From Streptomyces sp. CoH27 (GTDB lineage: Bacteria; Actinomycetota; Actinomycetes; Streptomycetales; Streptomycetaceae), in NCBI RefSeq assembly GCF_020181035.1, contig NZ_JAIQYY010000007.1:102337-166336 (forward strand): a stretch of 64,000 bases of DNA, in the 5' to 3' direction. Both the position numbers and the translations under genes were made by a program. Under the pieces are notes generated by a model. That model saw only the letters and a list, made by a program, of their open reading frames with translations, did no database searches and had not been told where the DNA came from. Position 1 is the stretch's first letter; every line of letters starts with the position of its first letter. Of the stretch, positions 33,225 to 42,336 are shown one piece after another.

Positions 33225-33268
33225 GGTCGTGCCTTCCAATCAGTGTGGGGTCGGGCAGATGGGCGGGA

Positions 33269-34378
33269 TCACTTGAGCTGGGAGTCGGTGTAGTAGCCGC
33301 CCTTGACCAGCACGTCCTCGTAGTTGGTCTTGTCCACGCTCACCGGCTGGAGCAGGAAGGCGGGGACGACCTTGGAGCCGTTGGTGTAGGTCGTGGTGTC
33401 GTTGACCTGCGGCTTCTTGCCGTGCAGCACATCGTCGACCATGGACACCGCGACCGCGGTCTCCTTGCGGCTGTCCTTGAAGACGGTCTGGGTCTGCTGA
33501 CCCGCGATGATCGACTTCACCGAGGCCAGCTCGGCGTCCTGGCCGGTGATGACCGGCAGCGGCTTGCTCGCGGAGCCGTAACCGTCCGACTTCAGGGCGG
33601 CGATGATGCCGATGGAGATGCCGTCGTACGGCGAGAGCACCGCGTCGACCTTGCCGCTCGTGTACGTGGAGGTGAGGATGTCCTCCATGCGCTTCTGCGC
33701 GGTGGCACCGTCCCAGCGCAGGGTGGTGACCTGGTTGAGCTTGGTCTGCCCGGACTTGACCACCAGCTGCTTCTTGTCGATGTACGGCTGGAACACCTTC
33801 ATCGCGCCGTTGAAGAAGTACTGGGTGTTGTTGTCGTCGTTCGACCCGGCGAACAGCTCGATGTTGAACGGGCCCGTCTTGCCGCTGTCCAGGCCGAGCT
33901 TGTGCACGATGTAGGTGCCCTGGAGGGTGCCGACCTTCTCGTTGTCGAACGAGGCGTAGTAGTCGACGTTCGGGGTGCCGAGGATCAGCCGGTCGTAGGC
34001 GATGACCGGGATGTTGGCCTGCTTGGCCTCCTGGAGCACGTTGTTCAGGGACTTGTTGTCGATGGCCGCGATGATCAGGCCCTTGACGCCCTGCGTGATC
34101 AGGTTCTCGATCTGCGAGACCTGGGTGCTCGGGTCGTCCTCGCCGTAGACGAGCTTGGTCTTGTACCCCTTGGCCTCAAGGTTCTTGACCATGTCGTTGC
34201 CGTCGTTGATCCACCGCTCGGAGGACTTCGTCGGCATCGCGATGCCGATGGTGGCGCCCTTGACGTCGCCGGTCTTCTCCTTGCTTCCGCCCGAGCTGCT
34301 CTGACCGCAGGCGGTCAGGGTGAGGGCGAGGGCTGCGGCTCCGGATATGGCGGTGAGTGCGGCTCTGCGGTTGCGCAT
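33269..34378 (-). CDS. sugar-binding lipoprotein, XylF/ChvE type
   Basis: Substrate-binding lipoprotein of 369 aa. Lipobox LTACG gives acylated Cys24. The mature protein is a type-1 periplasmic fold (Peripla_BP_4): [55 protein letters not shown] and [14 protein letters not shown]. The Asp/Asn/Arg pattern resembles xylose, galactose and arabinose-binding ChvE relatives. AAGGA precedes the ATG. First transporter gene after the U32-like gene, 35 bp downstream of it. Confidence 0.95.
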   Translation of the reverse strand: MRNRRAALTAISGAAALALTLTACGQSSSGGSKEKTGDVKGATIGIAMPTKSSERWINDGNDMVKNLEAKGYKTKLVYGEDDPSTQVSQIENLITQGVKGLIIAAIDNKSLNNVLQEAKQANIPVIAYDRLILGTPNVDYYASFDNEKVGTLQGTYIVHKLGLDSGKTGPFNIELFAGSNDDNNTQYFFNGAMKVFQPYIDKKQLVVKSGQTKLNQVTTLRWDGATAQKRMEDILTSTYTSGKVDAVLSPYDGISIGIIAALKSDGYGSASKPLPVITGQDAELASVKSIIAGQQTQTVFKDSRKETAVAVSMVDDVLHGKKPQVNDTTTYTNGSKVVPAFLLQPVSVDKTNYEDVLVKGGYYTDSQLK

Positions 34379-34412
34379 GATGAGTGTCCTTGGTCGTCTC
34401 GTCGTTGAGAAG

Positions 34413-35381
34413 TCACGCAGTGACGGGGAAGCGGTTGAGCGTTCCGGGCAGCCGGGAGCCGAGCGGCGCCATGTCGCCGTCCGCACCGTGCCGGGCGAGC
34501 AGGTCCAGGGCGAGCCGGCCGCGCCGCACCCGCTCCCGGGCGGTGTCCAGGGTCACGTCCCGCAGATGGGTGCCCCACGGGTAGATGCCGGGCGCCTTGG
34601 ACAGGCCGAACTTCAGGTAGAGCGGTGCGCCGCGCCGGATCAGCTCGGCGACCTCGTACATCCGTACATAGCCGCCGAGATCGTCGGGGGCCTCGATGTA
34701 CATGTCCATGGGAGCCGCCGACACCCGGCGGATCTCGGTGAGGTGATCCAGCGTCAGATCGCTGGGCACGTTGACGGAGTCGGCGCCGAGCCGCTCGTAG
34801 ACGGCGTACGAGGCCGGGTTCACGGGGCCGATGAGCGCCGAGACCTTCAGCGTGGTGTCGGCCGGGATGATGCCGCTCTCGCGGGCCCGGTGCAGTGTCC
34901 ACAGCACGCCCTCGTCCGCGACGAGCAGGCACTTGACGCCCAACTCCGTGGCCCGGACGGCGTCTTCGAGGCAGCCGGCGACGGCGTCGTGGCCGCGAGC
35001 GCGCAGTCCGGCCCCCCGCGAGTCGGAGCGCACCGAGCCGCCGATGTCCCAGGTGCCGCGCGGGCCGGTGAACAGGCAGAGTTCGATGTCGCGTTCGGCG
35101 GTGGCCTCGACCATCTCGGTGATCTCGGCGTCGGTGAGCATCCATACGCCGCTGCCCTGGCTGATCCGGTGGATCGGCACGTCGAGGCGCGAGGATTCCT
35201 TGAGCACGACCGCCAGCGCCTCGGGACCCTCGCACGAGGGGATCTCGGTGCGCCAGCGGCCGCCGCCCGGGAAGCTGTGGGCGGATGCGTCGGCGGGGTC
35301 GAGGGCGGGCGCGCTGAGGCCGAGCGCGGCGAGCACCTGCTCACCGGGCCTTCGGGCTGCCGGGGCGGAAGCGTCGGTCAC
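34413..35381 (-). CDS. U32-peptidase-like TIM-barrel protein
   Basis: Protein of 322 aa, starting GTG with GAAGGA 6 bases upstream. The order of beta-alpha units and motifs such as [48 protein letters not shown] and [16 protein letters not shown] recall U32-type barrels, though the canonical U32 signature is not obvious. As the first gene of a sugar-transport operon it is more likely a sugar or aldolase-like enzyme than a protease; function unassigned. It has its own promoter region, with a candidate operator at 35405-35420. Confidence 0.75.
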   Translation of the reverse strand: MTDASAPAARRPGEQVLAALGLSAPALDPADASAHSFPGGGRWRTEIPSCEGPEALAVVLKESSRLDVPIHRISQGSGVWMLTDAEITEMVEATAERDIELCLFTGPRGTWDIGGSVRSDSRGAGLRARGHDAVAGCLEDAVRATELGVKCLLVADEGVLWTLHRARESGIIPADTTLKVSALIGPVNPASYAVYERLGADSVNVPSDLTLDHLTEIRRVSAAPMDMYIEAPDDLGGYVRMYEVAELIRRGAPLYLKFGLSKAPGIYPWGTHLRDVTLDTARERVRRGRLALDLLARHGADGDMAPLGSRLPGTLNRFPVTA

Positions 35382-35404
35382 AAGCTGTCCTTCGTGTTCG
35401 AAGC

Positions 35405-35420
35405 GTTCGAGATATCGGAC
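35405..35420 (-). promoter_or_regulatory. putative IclR-regulon site B
   Basis: GTTCGA-GATA-TCGGAC, an imperfect dyad 24 bases upstream of the U32-like start. Read on the minus strand it contains GATATCTCGAAC, identical over 12 bases to the site upstream of the IclR gene at 9674-9691. A flanking TTCGAAGCG adds a further TTCGAA half-site. Confidence 0.5.
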
Positions 35421-35457
35421 AAGGTTCGCGGCTCTGGGTACGAAAAAAGGCCTGGTG

Positions 35458-35502
35458 GTACGCCGGTCAGGGCGCCGTCAGGTAACGCCCTGACCGGCGT
35501 AC
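35458..35502 (-). terminator. strong terminator after the dehydrogenase
   Basis: GTACGCCGGTCAGGGCG (35458-35474) pairs perfectly, 17 of 17, with CGCCCTGACCGGCGTAC (35486-35502) across an 11-base loop, 5 bases after the dehydrogenase stop. It separates the dehydratase-dehydrogenase unit from the transporter unit. Confidence 0.8.
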
Positions 35503-35506
35503 GTCT

Positions 35507-36520
35507 CTAGGGGCGGAGCAGCACCTTGCCCACCTTGGGATCGCCGGCCCCGACGAGGTCGATGGCCTCGGCGAACTCGGTCAGCGGAAGCTCGTGCGTG
35601 ACCAGCGGCAGCGGGTCCAGCAACCCGGCGCCGAAGACCCGTACGGTGTGCGCCCAGGCGTCCGGCGGCGCCCCGAAGACGGTGTGCACCTCCAGCTGCC
35701 GTACGACCAGATCGGTCGGGTCCAGCCCGTCCGCGCCCGGCGCCGGGATCCCGGTCAGGACCAGGCGTCCGCCGCGCCTGAGCAGGGCGGCGGCGGTGCG
35801 CGCGGCGGACGCGGACCCGGCGGTCTCGATCACGACGTCGAAGTCGTCGGGGAGCTCCTGGTCCTTGACGCGGAAGTCGGTGGCCCCGAACTGCCGGGAG
35901 AGCGCCTCCCGGTCCCGCCGGGTGCCGACCACCAGCAGCTCGCCCGGCGAGATCGCCTTCAGGAACTGCACGGCGAACATCCCGAGCGTCCCGGTGCCGA
36001 CCACCGCGACCCGCTCACCCGGCTGGGCGTTCCCCTTCAGCGCGGCCGCCGCGATACAGGCGGCCGGCTCCAGCAGGGCGGCCGCCGTGAGGTCGGCGTC
36101 GTCCGGCAGGGCGTGCAGCAGCCGGGCCGGCAGGGTGAGCGTGGCGGCCATGGCGCCGGGCTGGGTGAAGCCGGTCTCCTCGTAGCCGTCGGTGCACAGC
36201 GTGGTCTCGCCCGCGTGGCAGCGGTCGCACACCTGGCAGTTGCGGAAACCCTCGCCGACGACCTTGCGGCCGACCAGGCTCACCGGCACTCCGGCACCCA
36301 CCGCGCGCACCGTTCCCGACCACTCGTGGCCCGGCGTCAGCGGGTAACGGACGTACCCCTCGGGGCGGTTGCCCTGGTACACCTCGCGGTCGCTGCCGCA
36401 GATGCCGACCGCGTGCACGGTGACCAGTGCCTCGCCGGGGCCGGGCTCGCGGGGCGTGTGCTCCTCGACCCGGTGCCGGCCCGGCGCCTCGACGACGACC
36501 TGGGAGGCGGGGGAGCTCAC
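35507..36520 (-). CDS. zinc-dependent alcohol/sugar-acid dehydrogenase
   Basis: Medium-chain dehydrogenase of 337 aa. Catalytic-zinc ligands lie in VGICGSDREVYQ (Cys) and PGHEWSG (His, Glu); the structural zinc site is the four-Cys CQVCDRCHAGETTLC. The NAD(P)-binding Rossmann motif is VVGTGTLGMFAVQ. The GTG start overlaps the dehydratase stop (GTGA), so it is co-translated with it and probably oxidises or reduces the dehydratase's substrate or product. AAGGGG lies 5-7 bases upstream. Related enzymes act on threonine, sorbitol or L-fuconate-type intermediates. Confidence 0.92.
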   Translation of the reverse strand: MSSPASQVVVEAPGRHRVEEHTPREPGPGEALVTVHAVGICGSDREVYQGNRPEGYVRYPLTPGHEWSGTVRAVGAGVPVSLVGRKVVGEGFRNCQVCDRCHAGETTLCTDGYEETGFTQPGAMAATLTLPARLLHALPDDADLTAAALLEPAACIAAAALKGNAQPGERVAVVGTGTLGMFAVQFLKAISPGELLVVGTRRDREALSRQFGATDFRVKDQELPDDFDVVIETAGSASAARTAAALLRRGGRLVLTGIPAPGADGLDPTDLVVRQLEVHTVFGAPPDAWAHTVRVFGAGLLDPLPLVTHELPLTEFAEAIDLVGAGDPKVGKVLLRP

Positions 36521-37674
36521 TTCGTCCCCTTGGGCTTGCGCTGCTCCCAGCCGTCGGCCCACAGGTCGAACCGGGCCTGCTGCTGCGGGAACTCGGCGGC
36601 CGCGTCGACGTCGAGCTCGACGCCGAGGCCGGGTGCGTCGGAGAGGTGGAAATAGCCGTCCACGACCTGCGGTGCGCCCTTGACCACCTTCTTGATCTCC
36701 GCGTCCGCGAAGTCATTGAAGTGCTCAAGGATCTTGAAGTTCGGGGAGGTGAAGCCGACCTGGAGGGAGGCGGCGGTGAGCACGGAGCCGCCGACGTTGT
36801 GCGGGGCGACCAGCATGTAGTGGGTCTCGGCGGCGGCGGCGAGCTTCCGGGTCTCCCAGATGCCGCCGATGTGGCCGACGTCCGGCTGGATGATGTCCAC
36901 GGCCTGGCTCTCGAAGAGCTCGCGGAACTCGATCCGGTCGTGGATCCGTTCACCGGTGGCGACCGGGATGTCCACCTTGGCGGCCACCTTCTCCAGCGCC
37001 TTGAGGTTCTCCGGCGGCACCGGCTCCTCCAGCCAGGCCGGCTTGAAGGGGGCGAGCTCACGGGCGAGGCGGACGGCGGTGGCGGGGGAGAAGCGGCCGT
37101 GCATCTCCAGCATCAGCTCGGCGTCCGGGCCGATCGCGTCCCGCACGGCCTCGATGAGCGAGACGGCGTACAGGGTCTGGTCGTGGTCCAGCTCGAAGTG
37201 GCCGGTGCCGAAGGGGTCGATCTTCAGCGCCTTGTACCCGCGCTCCATCACCCCCTGGGCGGCCTTGTGGTACGCCTCGGGCGTTCGCTCGGTCGTGTAC
37301 CACCCGTTGGCGTACGCCTTGACCTTGTCGGTGACTTTGCCGCCGAGCAGCTGCCAGACCGGCACGCCCAGCGCCTTGCCCTTGATGTCCCAGCACGCCA
37401 TCTCGATCACGGCGATACCGGACATGACGATCTCGCCCGCGCGGCCGTAGTCGCCGTACTTCATCCGGCGGACGAGGTCCTCGACGGCGAAGGGATCCGA
37501 GCCGGCGATGTGATTGGCCTCGGCCTCCCGCAGATAGCCGATCAGCGCGTCGGTGTGACCGAGCATCCGGGTTTCGCCGACGCCCGTGATCCCCTCGTCG
37601 GTGTGCACCTGGACGTAGGTCAGGTTGCGCCACGGCGTGCCGACCACGTGCGTGCTGATTCCGGTGATGCGCAC
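36517..37674 (-). CDS. enolase-superfamily sugar-acid dehydratase
   Basis: Mandelate-racemase-subgroup enzyme of 385 aa, similar in length and motif order to D-galactonate dehydratase DgoD. It has the capping domain, the basic Lys in ALKIDPFG, metal ligands Glu in ELMLEMHGR, WLEEPVPPEN and ATGERIHDR, then IIQPDVGHIGG and the catalytic His in APHNVGG. It should convert an aldonate to a 2-keto-3-deoxy-aldonate. First gene of a two-gene unit with a Zn dehydrogenase; a GATATTTCG site lies in its upstream region. Whether the acid is galactonate, arabinonate or another is not decidable here. Confidence 0.93.
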   Translation of the reverse strand: MRITGISTHVVGTPWRNLTYVQVHTDEGITGVGETRMLGHTDALIGYLREAEANHIAGSDPFAVEDLVRRMKYGDYGRAGEIVMSGIAVIEMACWDIKGKALGVPVWQLLGGKVTDKVKAYANGWYTTERTPEAYHKAAQGVMERGYKALKIDPFGTGHFELDHDQTLYAVSLIEAVRDAIGPDAELMLEMHGRFSPATAVRLARELAPFKPAWLEEPVPPENLKALEKVAAKVDIPVATGERIHDRIEFRELFESQAVDIIQPDVGHIGGIWETRKLAAAAETHYMLVAPHNVGGSVLTAASLQVGFTSPNFKILEHFNDFADAEIKKVVKGAPQVVDGYFHLSDAPGLGVELDVDAAAEFPQQQARFDLWADGWEQRKPKGTK

Positions 37675-37691
37675 GGCAATTGCCCCTCAGC

Positions 37692-37719
37692 TGTTCGATA
37701 TTTCGTCACACGTTCGAAA
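37692..37719 (-). promoter_or_regulatory. putative IclR-regulon site C
   Basis: TGTTCGATATTTCGTCACA followed by CGTTCGAAA, beginning 18 bases upstream of the dehydratase ATG. The GATATTTCG core differs by one base from the GATATCTCG shared by sites A (9674) and B (35405), and the TTCGAA half-site recurs beside site B. Confidence 0.4.
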
Positions 37720-37875
37720 TGCTGGCGTGACAGTAAGGACGGGGCGGTAGGGGTGTCAATGGGTCGAACAGGTAACGGTTTCGGCAAGGCTTTCGAGAAT
37801 TCTTTCGCTGATCCACCAAACCTTCACAGCCACCCCTAGGAACAGTACCGGCGGGGAATCTAGTCTTCCCGCGTC

Positions 37876-38844
37876 ATGGACTACTGCCACCCGTGCCAAC
37901 GGCACCTCAATGGCGCCCTGGCCTGCCCCGGGTGCGGAACACCGGCCGGCTCCGCGAGCGCGGACGCGACGGCCGCGTACGCCTACGCGGGCGCGGGTGC
38001 GGGTCGGACGTCGGGGTACGGCGGTCATGTCCCCGCCGAGAGCGGATACGAGCCGGCCGGCCACGGTTACGACCACGGTGACGACGGCGGTCACGTCCCG
38101 GGCGAGGAGTACGGCGTCCGGGTGCCCGTCCAGGGGCAGGGCCCGTCGGTGGAGTACGCGCCGGAGGAGTACGAACCGGAGGCGTACGAACCGGAACCGG
38201 AACCGGAAGCGCATGCGGAGTCCGGACCCGAGGACGAACCGGAGGCCGCTTCCGGGCCCGCCCCCGTGCCGGGTGGCCGGGCCGCCCGGCGCAAGGGCCG
38301 TGGCGCGGCGACCGTGAGTCCCGCCTCCGCCGACGGCAGCCGGCGCGACCGCAAGGCCGCCGTCCACCGCCGCCGGCGCCGCCGTACCGTACTGATCGCC
38401 GCGGGCCTGGTCCTCGGCGCCGGCGGACTCAGCATCGCCACCCTGGGCACGGACGCGCCCTTCTCGCCCTTCTCCGGCGGCGGTCCGGCCACCTCCGGGG
38501 ACACGGCGGCGGACGGCACCGCGGCTTCCGCGACGCCGGGCGGCACGGCCGCGCCGGTGAACGACACCTCGGGCGCCGCCCCGGGCGCCGGTGCCTCCCC
38601 GCACGCCTCGGCCTCCGCGTCGGCCTCCAAGTCCCCCAAGGACAAGGCCTCCGCGTCGCCGAGCGCCAAGGAGACGGGCAAGGAGGGGCAGTCGGCCCCG
38701 GCCGGTACCACTCCCGTCGCCCCGGCCCCCACGGCCACCGCCCACCCCTCCGCCAGGCCGACCGGCGCGCCGACGACATCCGGCCCGACGCCCACGCCGT
38801 CACCGACCAAGACCTGCACCCGCTTCCTGTGGTGGTGCACCTGA
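37876..38844 (+). CDS. SCO2400-family zinc-ribbon membrane protein
   Basis: Protein of 322 aa with three parts. A tiny N-terminal zinc ribbon (MDYCHPCQ...CPGCG, Cys pairs at 4/7 and 17/20) is followed by a long acidic Tyr/Glu/Pro-rich cytoplasmic linker. One membrane helix (VLIAAGLVLGAGGLSIATLG, about 178-197) follows a strongly basic RRRRRR stretch. The outside tail of about 120 aa is Ser/Thr/Pro/Ala-rich and ends in a Cys-bracketed CTRFLWWCT. This layout defines the Streptomyces SCO2400 family; its function is unknown. There is no Shine-Dalgarno, and a TAGTCT hexamer 9 bases before the ATG fits a leaderless transcript. Confidence 0.85.
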   Translation: MDYCHPCQRHLNGALACPGCGTPAGSASADATAAYAYAGAGAGRTSGYGGHVPAESGYEPAGHGYDHGDDGGHVPGEEYGVRVPVQGQGPSVEYAPEEYEPEAYEPEPEPEAHAESGPEDEPEAASGPAPVPGGRAARRKGRGAATVSPASADGSRRDRKAAVHRRRRRRTVLIAAGLVLGAGGLSIATLGTDAPFSPFSGGGPATSGDTAADGTAASATPGGTAAPVNDTSGAAPGAGASPHASASASASKSPKDKASASPSAKETGKEGQSAPAGTTPVAPAPTATAHPSARPTGAPTTSGPTPTPSPTKTCTRFLWWCT

Positions 38845-39034
38845 GCCACCGGTCCGCTGCCACGCACCACCCCGCGCCATCGGCCATCCGGGGCATCGAA
38901 GTGACACCCACCGGCCTCCCTGGTGGTTGAGTCGAACAGGCACTTCGCGCCGTACCGGTCTGGGGAACGTCCGGAGCGGGAACGGACGTTGTGCGAGGGG
39001 GAGCAGCGAGAGCGGCTCAGGTTGAGGAGAGCGG

Positions 39035-40186
39035 ATGAGTCAGCAGATCACCGTCCACGGCACGGTCGCCGAGGGCTTCGAGGCGGTGCGCGAGGAGTTC
39101 ACCGCGTTCGTCGCCGGGGAACGGGACGACTACGAGGGCCAGTTGTGCGCATATGCGAACGGGCGCCGGGTCGTCGACCTGTGGGCGGGCGGCGAGGCGG
39201 ACTCCCTGTACGGCGTGTTCTCGTCGACCAAGGGTGCCGCGCATCTCGTGGTCGCGCTCCTGGTGCAGGACGGCACGCTGGAGCTGGACCGCAAAGTGAC
39301 CTACTACTGGCCGGAGTTCGCGGCCGAAGGCAAGGCTGCGATCACCCTCCGTGAGCTGATGGCCCATCGTGCGGGGCTGATCGGGATCGACGCCGGGTTC
39401 TCGGCGGAGGAGATGGCCGACGACCGGGCGATCGCCGAACGGCTCGCGGACCAGAAGCCGTTCTGGCGGCCGGGCACGGCGTTCGGCTACCACGCGCTGG
39501 TGATCGGCGCGCTCACCGGCGAGGTGGTCCGCCGGGCCACGGGACGCACGCTCCAGGAGGTGTTCGAGGAGCGGATCCGGGCGCCGTACGGCATGGACTT
39601 CTATCTGGGGCTGCCCGAGTCCGAGGAACCCCGCTTCCGCTCCGTGCAGCCGATGCTCCTCACGCCGGAGCAGCAGGCACTGTCGGCGGCCCAGCAGCCG
39701 GGTCCGCACTCGCTGTCCTCGATCGCCTCCAACAGCCATGTGCCGGAGCCGCAGACGCTGGAGGACCACGCCAACTCCCGCCGGGTGCGCGCCAAGGGGC
39801 CGGCGTCGGCGGGCGGGGTCGCCTCCGCGCGCGGGCTCGCGACGATGTACGCGGCGGCGATCAGCGAACTGGCCGACCGCCCCCCGCTGCTGAAGCCGGA
39901 CACGGTCGCCGAGGTGGGCCAGATCCACTCCGTGGGCTACGACCTGGTGTCCCGCGGCCACCGGGCGTTCGGCCTCGGCTTCCAGGCGACGGCCGTCGTG
40001 GCGTACCCGGTCCTGGGCGCCGGTGCCTTCGGCCACAGCGGCGCCGGCGGCTCCCAGGCCTTCGCCGACCCGCGCAGCGGCCTGGCGTACGGCTACACGC
40101 GGCGCAGGATGGCGTTCCCGGGCGGGGCGGCGCCGGAGAACGAGGGGTTCGTGAGAGCGGTGCACCAGGCGGTCCTGGCCGCCTGA
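39035..40186 (+). CDS. serine hydrolase, beta-lactamase/EstB type
   Basis: Class C beta-lactamase-fold protein of 383 aa without a signal peptide, so a cytoplasmic esterase or peptidase rather than a resistance enzyme. The nucleophile motif SxxK is SSTK (near residue 68), a Tyr equivalent to YxN is in FGYHALV, and the third motif is HSGAGG. GAGGAG precedes the ATG. It ends 9 bases before a perfect hairpin terminator shared with the convergent ohr gene. Substrate unknown. Confidence 0.92.
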   Translation: MSQQITVHGTVAEGFEAVREEFTAFVAGERDDYEGQLCAYANGRRVVDLWAGGEADSLYGVFSSTKGAAHLVVALLVQDGTLELDRKVTYYWPEFAAEGKAAITLRELMAHRAGLIGIDAGFSAEEMADDRAIAERLADQKPFWRPGTAFGYHALVIGALTGEVVRRATGRTLQEVFEERIRAPYGMDFYLGLPESEEPRFRSVQPMLLTPEQQALSAAQQPGPHSLSSIASNSHVPEPQTLEDHANSRRVRAKGPASAGGVASARGLATMYAAAISELADRPPLLKPDTVAEVGQIHSVGYDLVSRGHRAFGLGFQATAVVAYPVLGAGAFGHSGAGGSQAFADPRSGLAYGYTRRRMAFPGGAAPENEGFVRAVHQAVLAA

Positions 40187-40194
40187 ACACGACG

Positions 40195-40227
40195 GCAGCC
40201 GCACCCCACGTCCAAGGGTGCGGCTGC
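40195..40227. terminator. bidirectional terminator hairpin
   Basis: GCAGCCGCACCC (40195-40206) and GGGTGCGGCTGC (40216-40227) form a perfect 12-bp stem with a 9-base loop, between the convergent serine hydrolase and ohr stops. Confidence 0.8.
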
Positions 40228-40247
40228 TGTAGTCGAGAACGACGGTC

Positions 40248-40667
40248 TCAGACCAGCGTCACGGTGATGTTGCCGCGGGTCGCCTTCGAGTACGGGCACA
40301 CCTGGTGCGCCTTCTCGACCAGTTCCCGGGCCGCCTCGGCGGAGACGTTCGGGATGTTCGCCGAGATCTCCACGATGATCCCGAAGCCGTCGTCGTTCTT
40401 GCCGATGCCGACCTTCGCGGTGACGGTCGAGCCGGAGACGTCGGCGCCCTCCTGCCGGGCGACGACCCCGAGCGCGCCCTGGAAGCAGGCGCTGTAACCG
40501 GCGGCGAACAGCTGCTCCGGGTTGGTCCCGGCCCCGTTGCCGCCCATCTCCTTCGGCGGGTTGACGACGACGTCGAGACGGCCGTCGTCCGTGGCGACCC
40601 GGCCGTCCCGGCCGTTCTCGGCGGTGGCGACAGCGGTGTACAGGACATCGGACTGCGTGATGGGCAT
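40248..40667 (-). CDS. ohr: organic hydroperoxide resistance protein Ohr
   Basis: Thiol peroxidase of the OsmC/Ohr family, 139 aa, the normal length. The reactive Cys61 (YSACFQGAL) and resolving Cys124 (HQVCPYSKA) are present, with the supporting Glu51 in NPEQLFAAGY and the N-terminal Arg region GRDGRVATDDG. It reduces organic and fatty-acid hydroperoxides in the cytoplasm using lipoylated proteins. Start ATG with AGGAGG upstream. In Streptomyces Ohr paralogues are usually controlled by the MarR-type OhrR; no OhrR gene is adjacent, and the MarR gene at 41880 belongs to a different promoter. Confidence 0.95.
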   Translation of the reverse strand: MPITQSDVLYTAVATAENGRDGRVATDDGRLDVVVNPPKEMGGNGAGTNPEQLFAAGYSACFQGALGVVARQEGADVSGSTVTAKVGIGKNDDGFGIIVEISANIPNVSAEAARELVEKAHQVCPYSKATRGNITVTLV

Positions 40668-40755
40668 GCGGTTGTCTTCCTCCTCGGTCCGCCGCGACTC
40701 GCGCCCACGATCGACGGCGGATTTCGGAAAGAAGTTACCGCATGCCGGAGAAAAT

Positions 40756-40772
40756 GGCGGGGATGGCCCGCC
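40756..40772 (-). terminator. short terminator hairpin
   Basis: GGCGGG-GATGG-CCCGCC, a perfect 6-bp stem, 7 bases after the stop of the NADP oxidoreductase and upstream of the ohr start. Confidence 0.4.
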
Positions 40773-40778
40773 GGAGGC

Positions 40779-41777
<999 letters not shown>

Positions 41778-41811
41778 GACGGGCCTTTCTGTGTACTACG
41801 ACTGCAAATAC

Positions 41812-41851
41812 TTCAGTACCTGAAACAACCATGCTCCTGAATATTTCAGGA
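41812..41851. promoter_or_regulatory. two MarR-type operators
   Basis: TTCAG-TAC-CTGAA (41812-41824) and TCCTGAA-TAT-TTCAGGA (41835-41851) are both perfect palindromes of the same TTCAG/CTGAA type, with centres 25 bp apart. They lie between the divergent oxidoreductase (start 41777) and MarR (start 41880) genes. Confidence 0.72.
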
Positions 41852-41879
41852 TGTCAAGTAACGCGGTATCCTGGAGCCC

Positions 41880-42326
41880 ATGTCCACTCCGTCCAGTCCA
41901 TCGAACACCCGCCGGCCCGACGCCCTGACCCTGGAGGTCGTCGAGCTGATCGGAGACGTCGTGGCCCGCTTCTACGCGGACTACGAGAAGGCGGCGGGCG
42001 AGCACACGCTGACCGGCCCGCAGGCCCGGCTGCTCAGCCTGCTCTCGCTGGAGCCGCTGCCCATGCGGAAGCTGGCGCAGAAGCTGAAGTGCGAGCCGTC
42101 CAACGTGACCGGGATCGTCGACCGCCTGGAGTCCCGCGGCCTGGTCGAGCGGCGCCCCGACCCCGCCGACCGCCGGGTGAAGCTGGCCGCCGCCACGGAG
42201 GACGGCCTGCGCATGGCCAAGGACCTGCGCGAGGGCCTGCGCTTCGCCCGCGAACCGCTGGCCGGGCTCTCCGAGGAGGAGCGGCGCTCGCTGCGCGATC
42301 TGCTGCGGCGGATGCTGGACGCGTAA
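41880..42326 (+). CDS. MarR-family transcriptional regulator
   Basis: Winged-helix repressor of 148 aa. The DNA-binding core is TGPQARLLSLLSLEPLPMRK, LKCEPSNVTGIVDRLESRGL and the wing VERRPDPADRRVKLAA. One Cys lies in the recognition region (KLKCEPSN), possibly redox-relevant. The ATG follows GGAG. Divergent from the NADP oxidoreductase with two matching palindromes between. An EI24 membrane protein gene follows after 10 bp on the same strand. Confidence 0.93.
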   Translation: MSTPSSPSNTRRPDALTLEVVELIGDVVARFYADYEKAAGEHTLTGPQARLLSLLSLEPLPMRKLAQKLKCEPSNVTGIVDRLESRGLVERRPDPADRRVKLAAATEDGLRMAKDLREGLRFAREPLAGLSEEERRSLRDLLRRMLDA

Positions 42327-42336
42327 AGTTTTCGCC

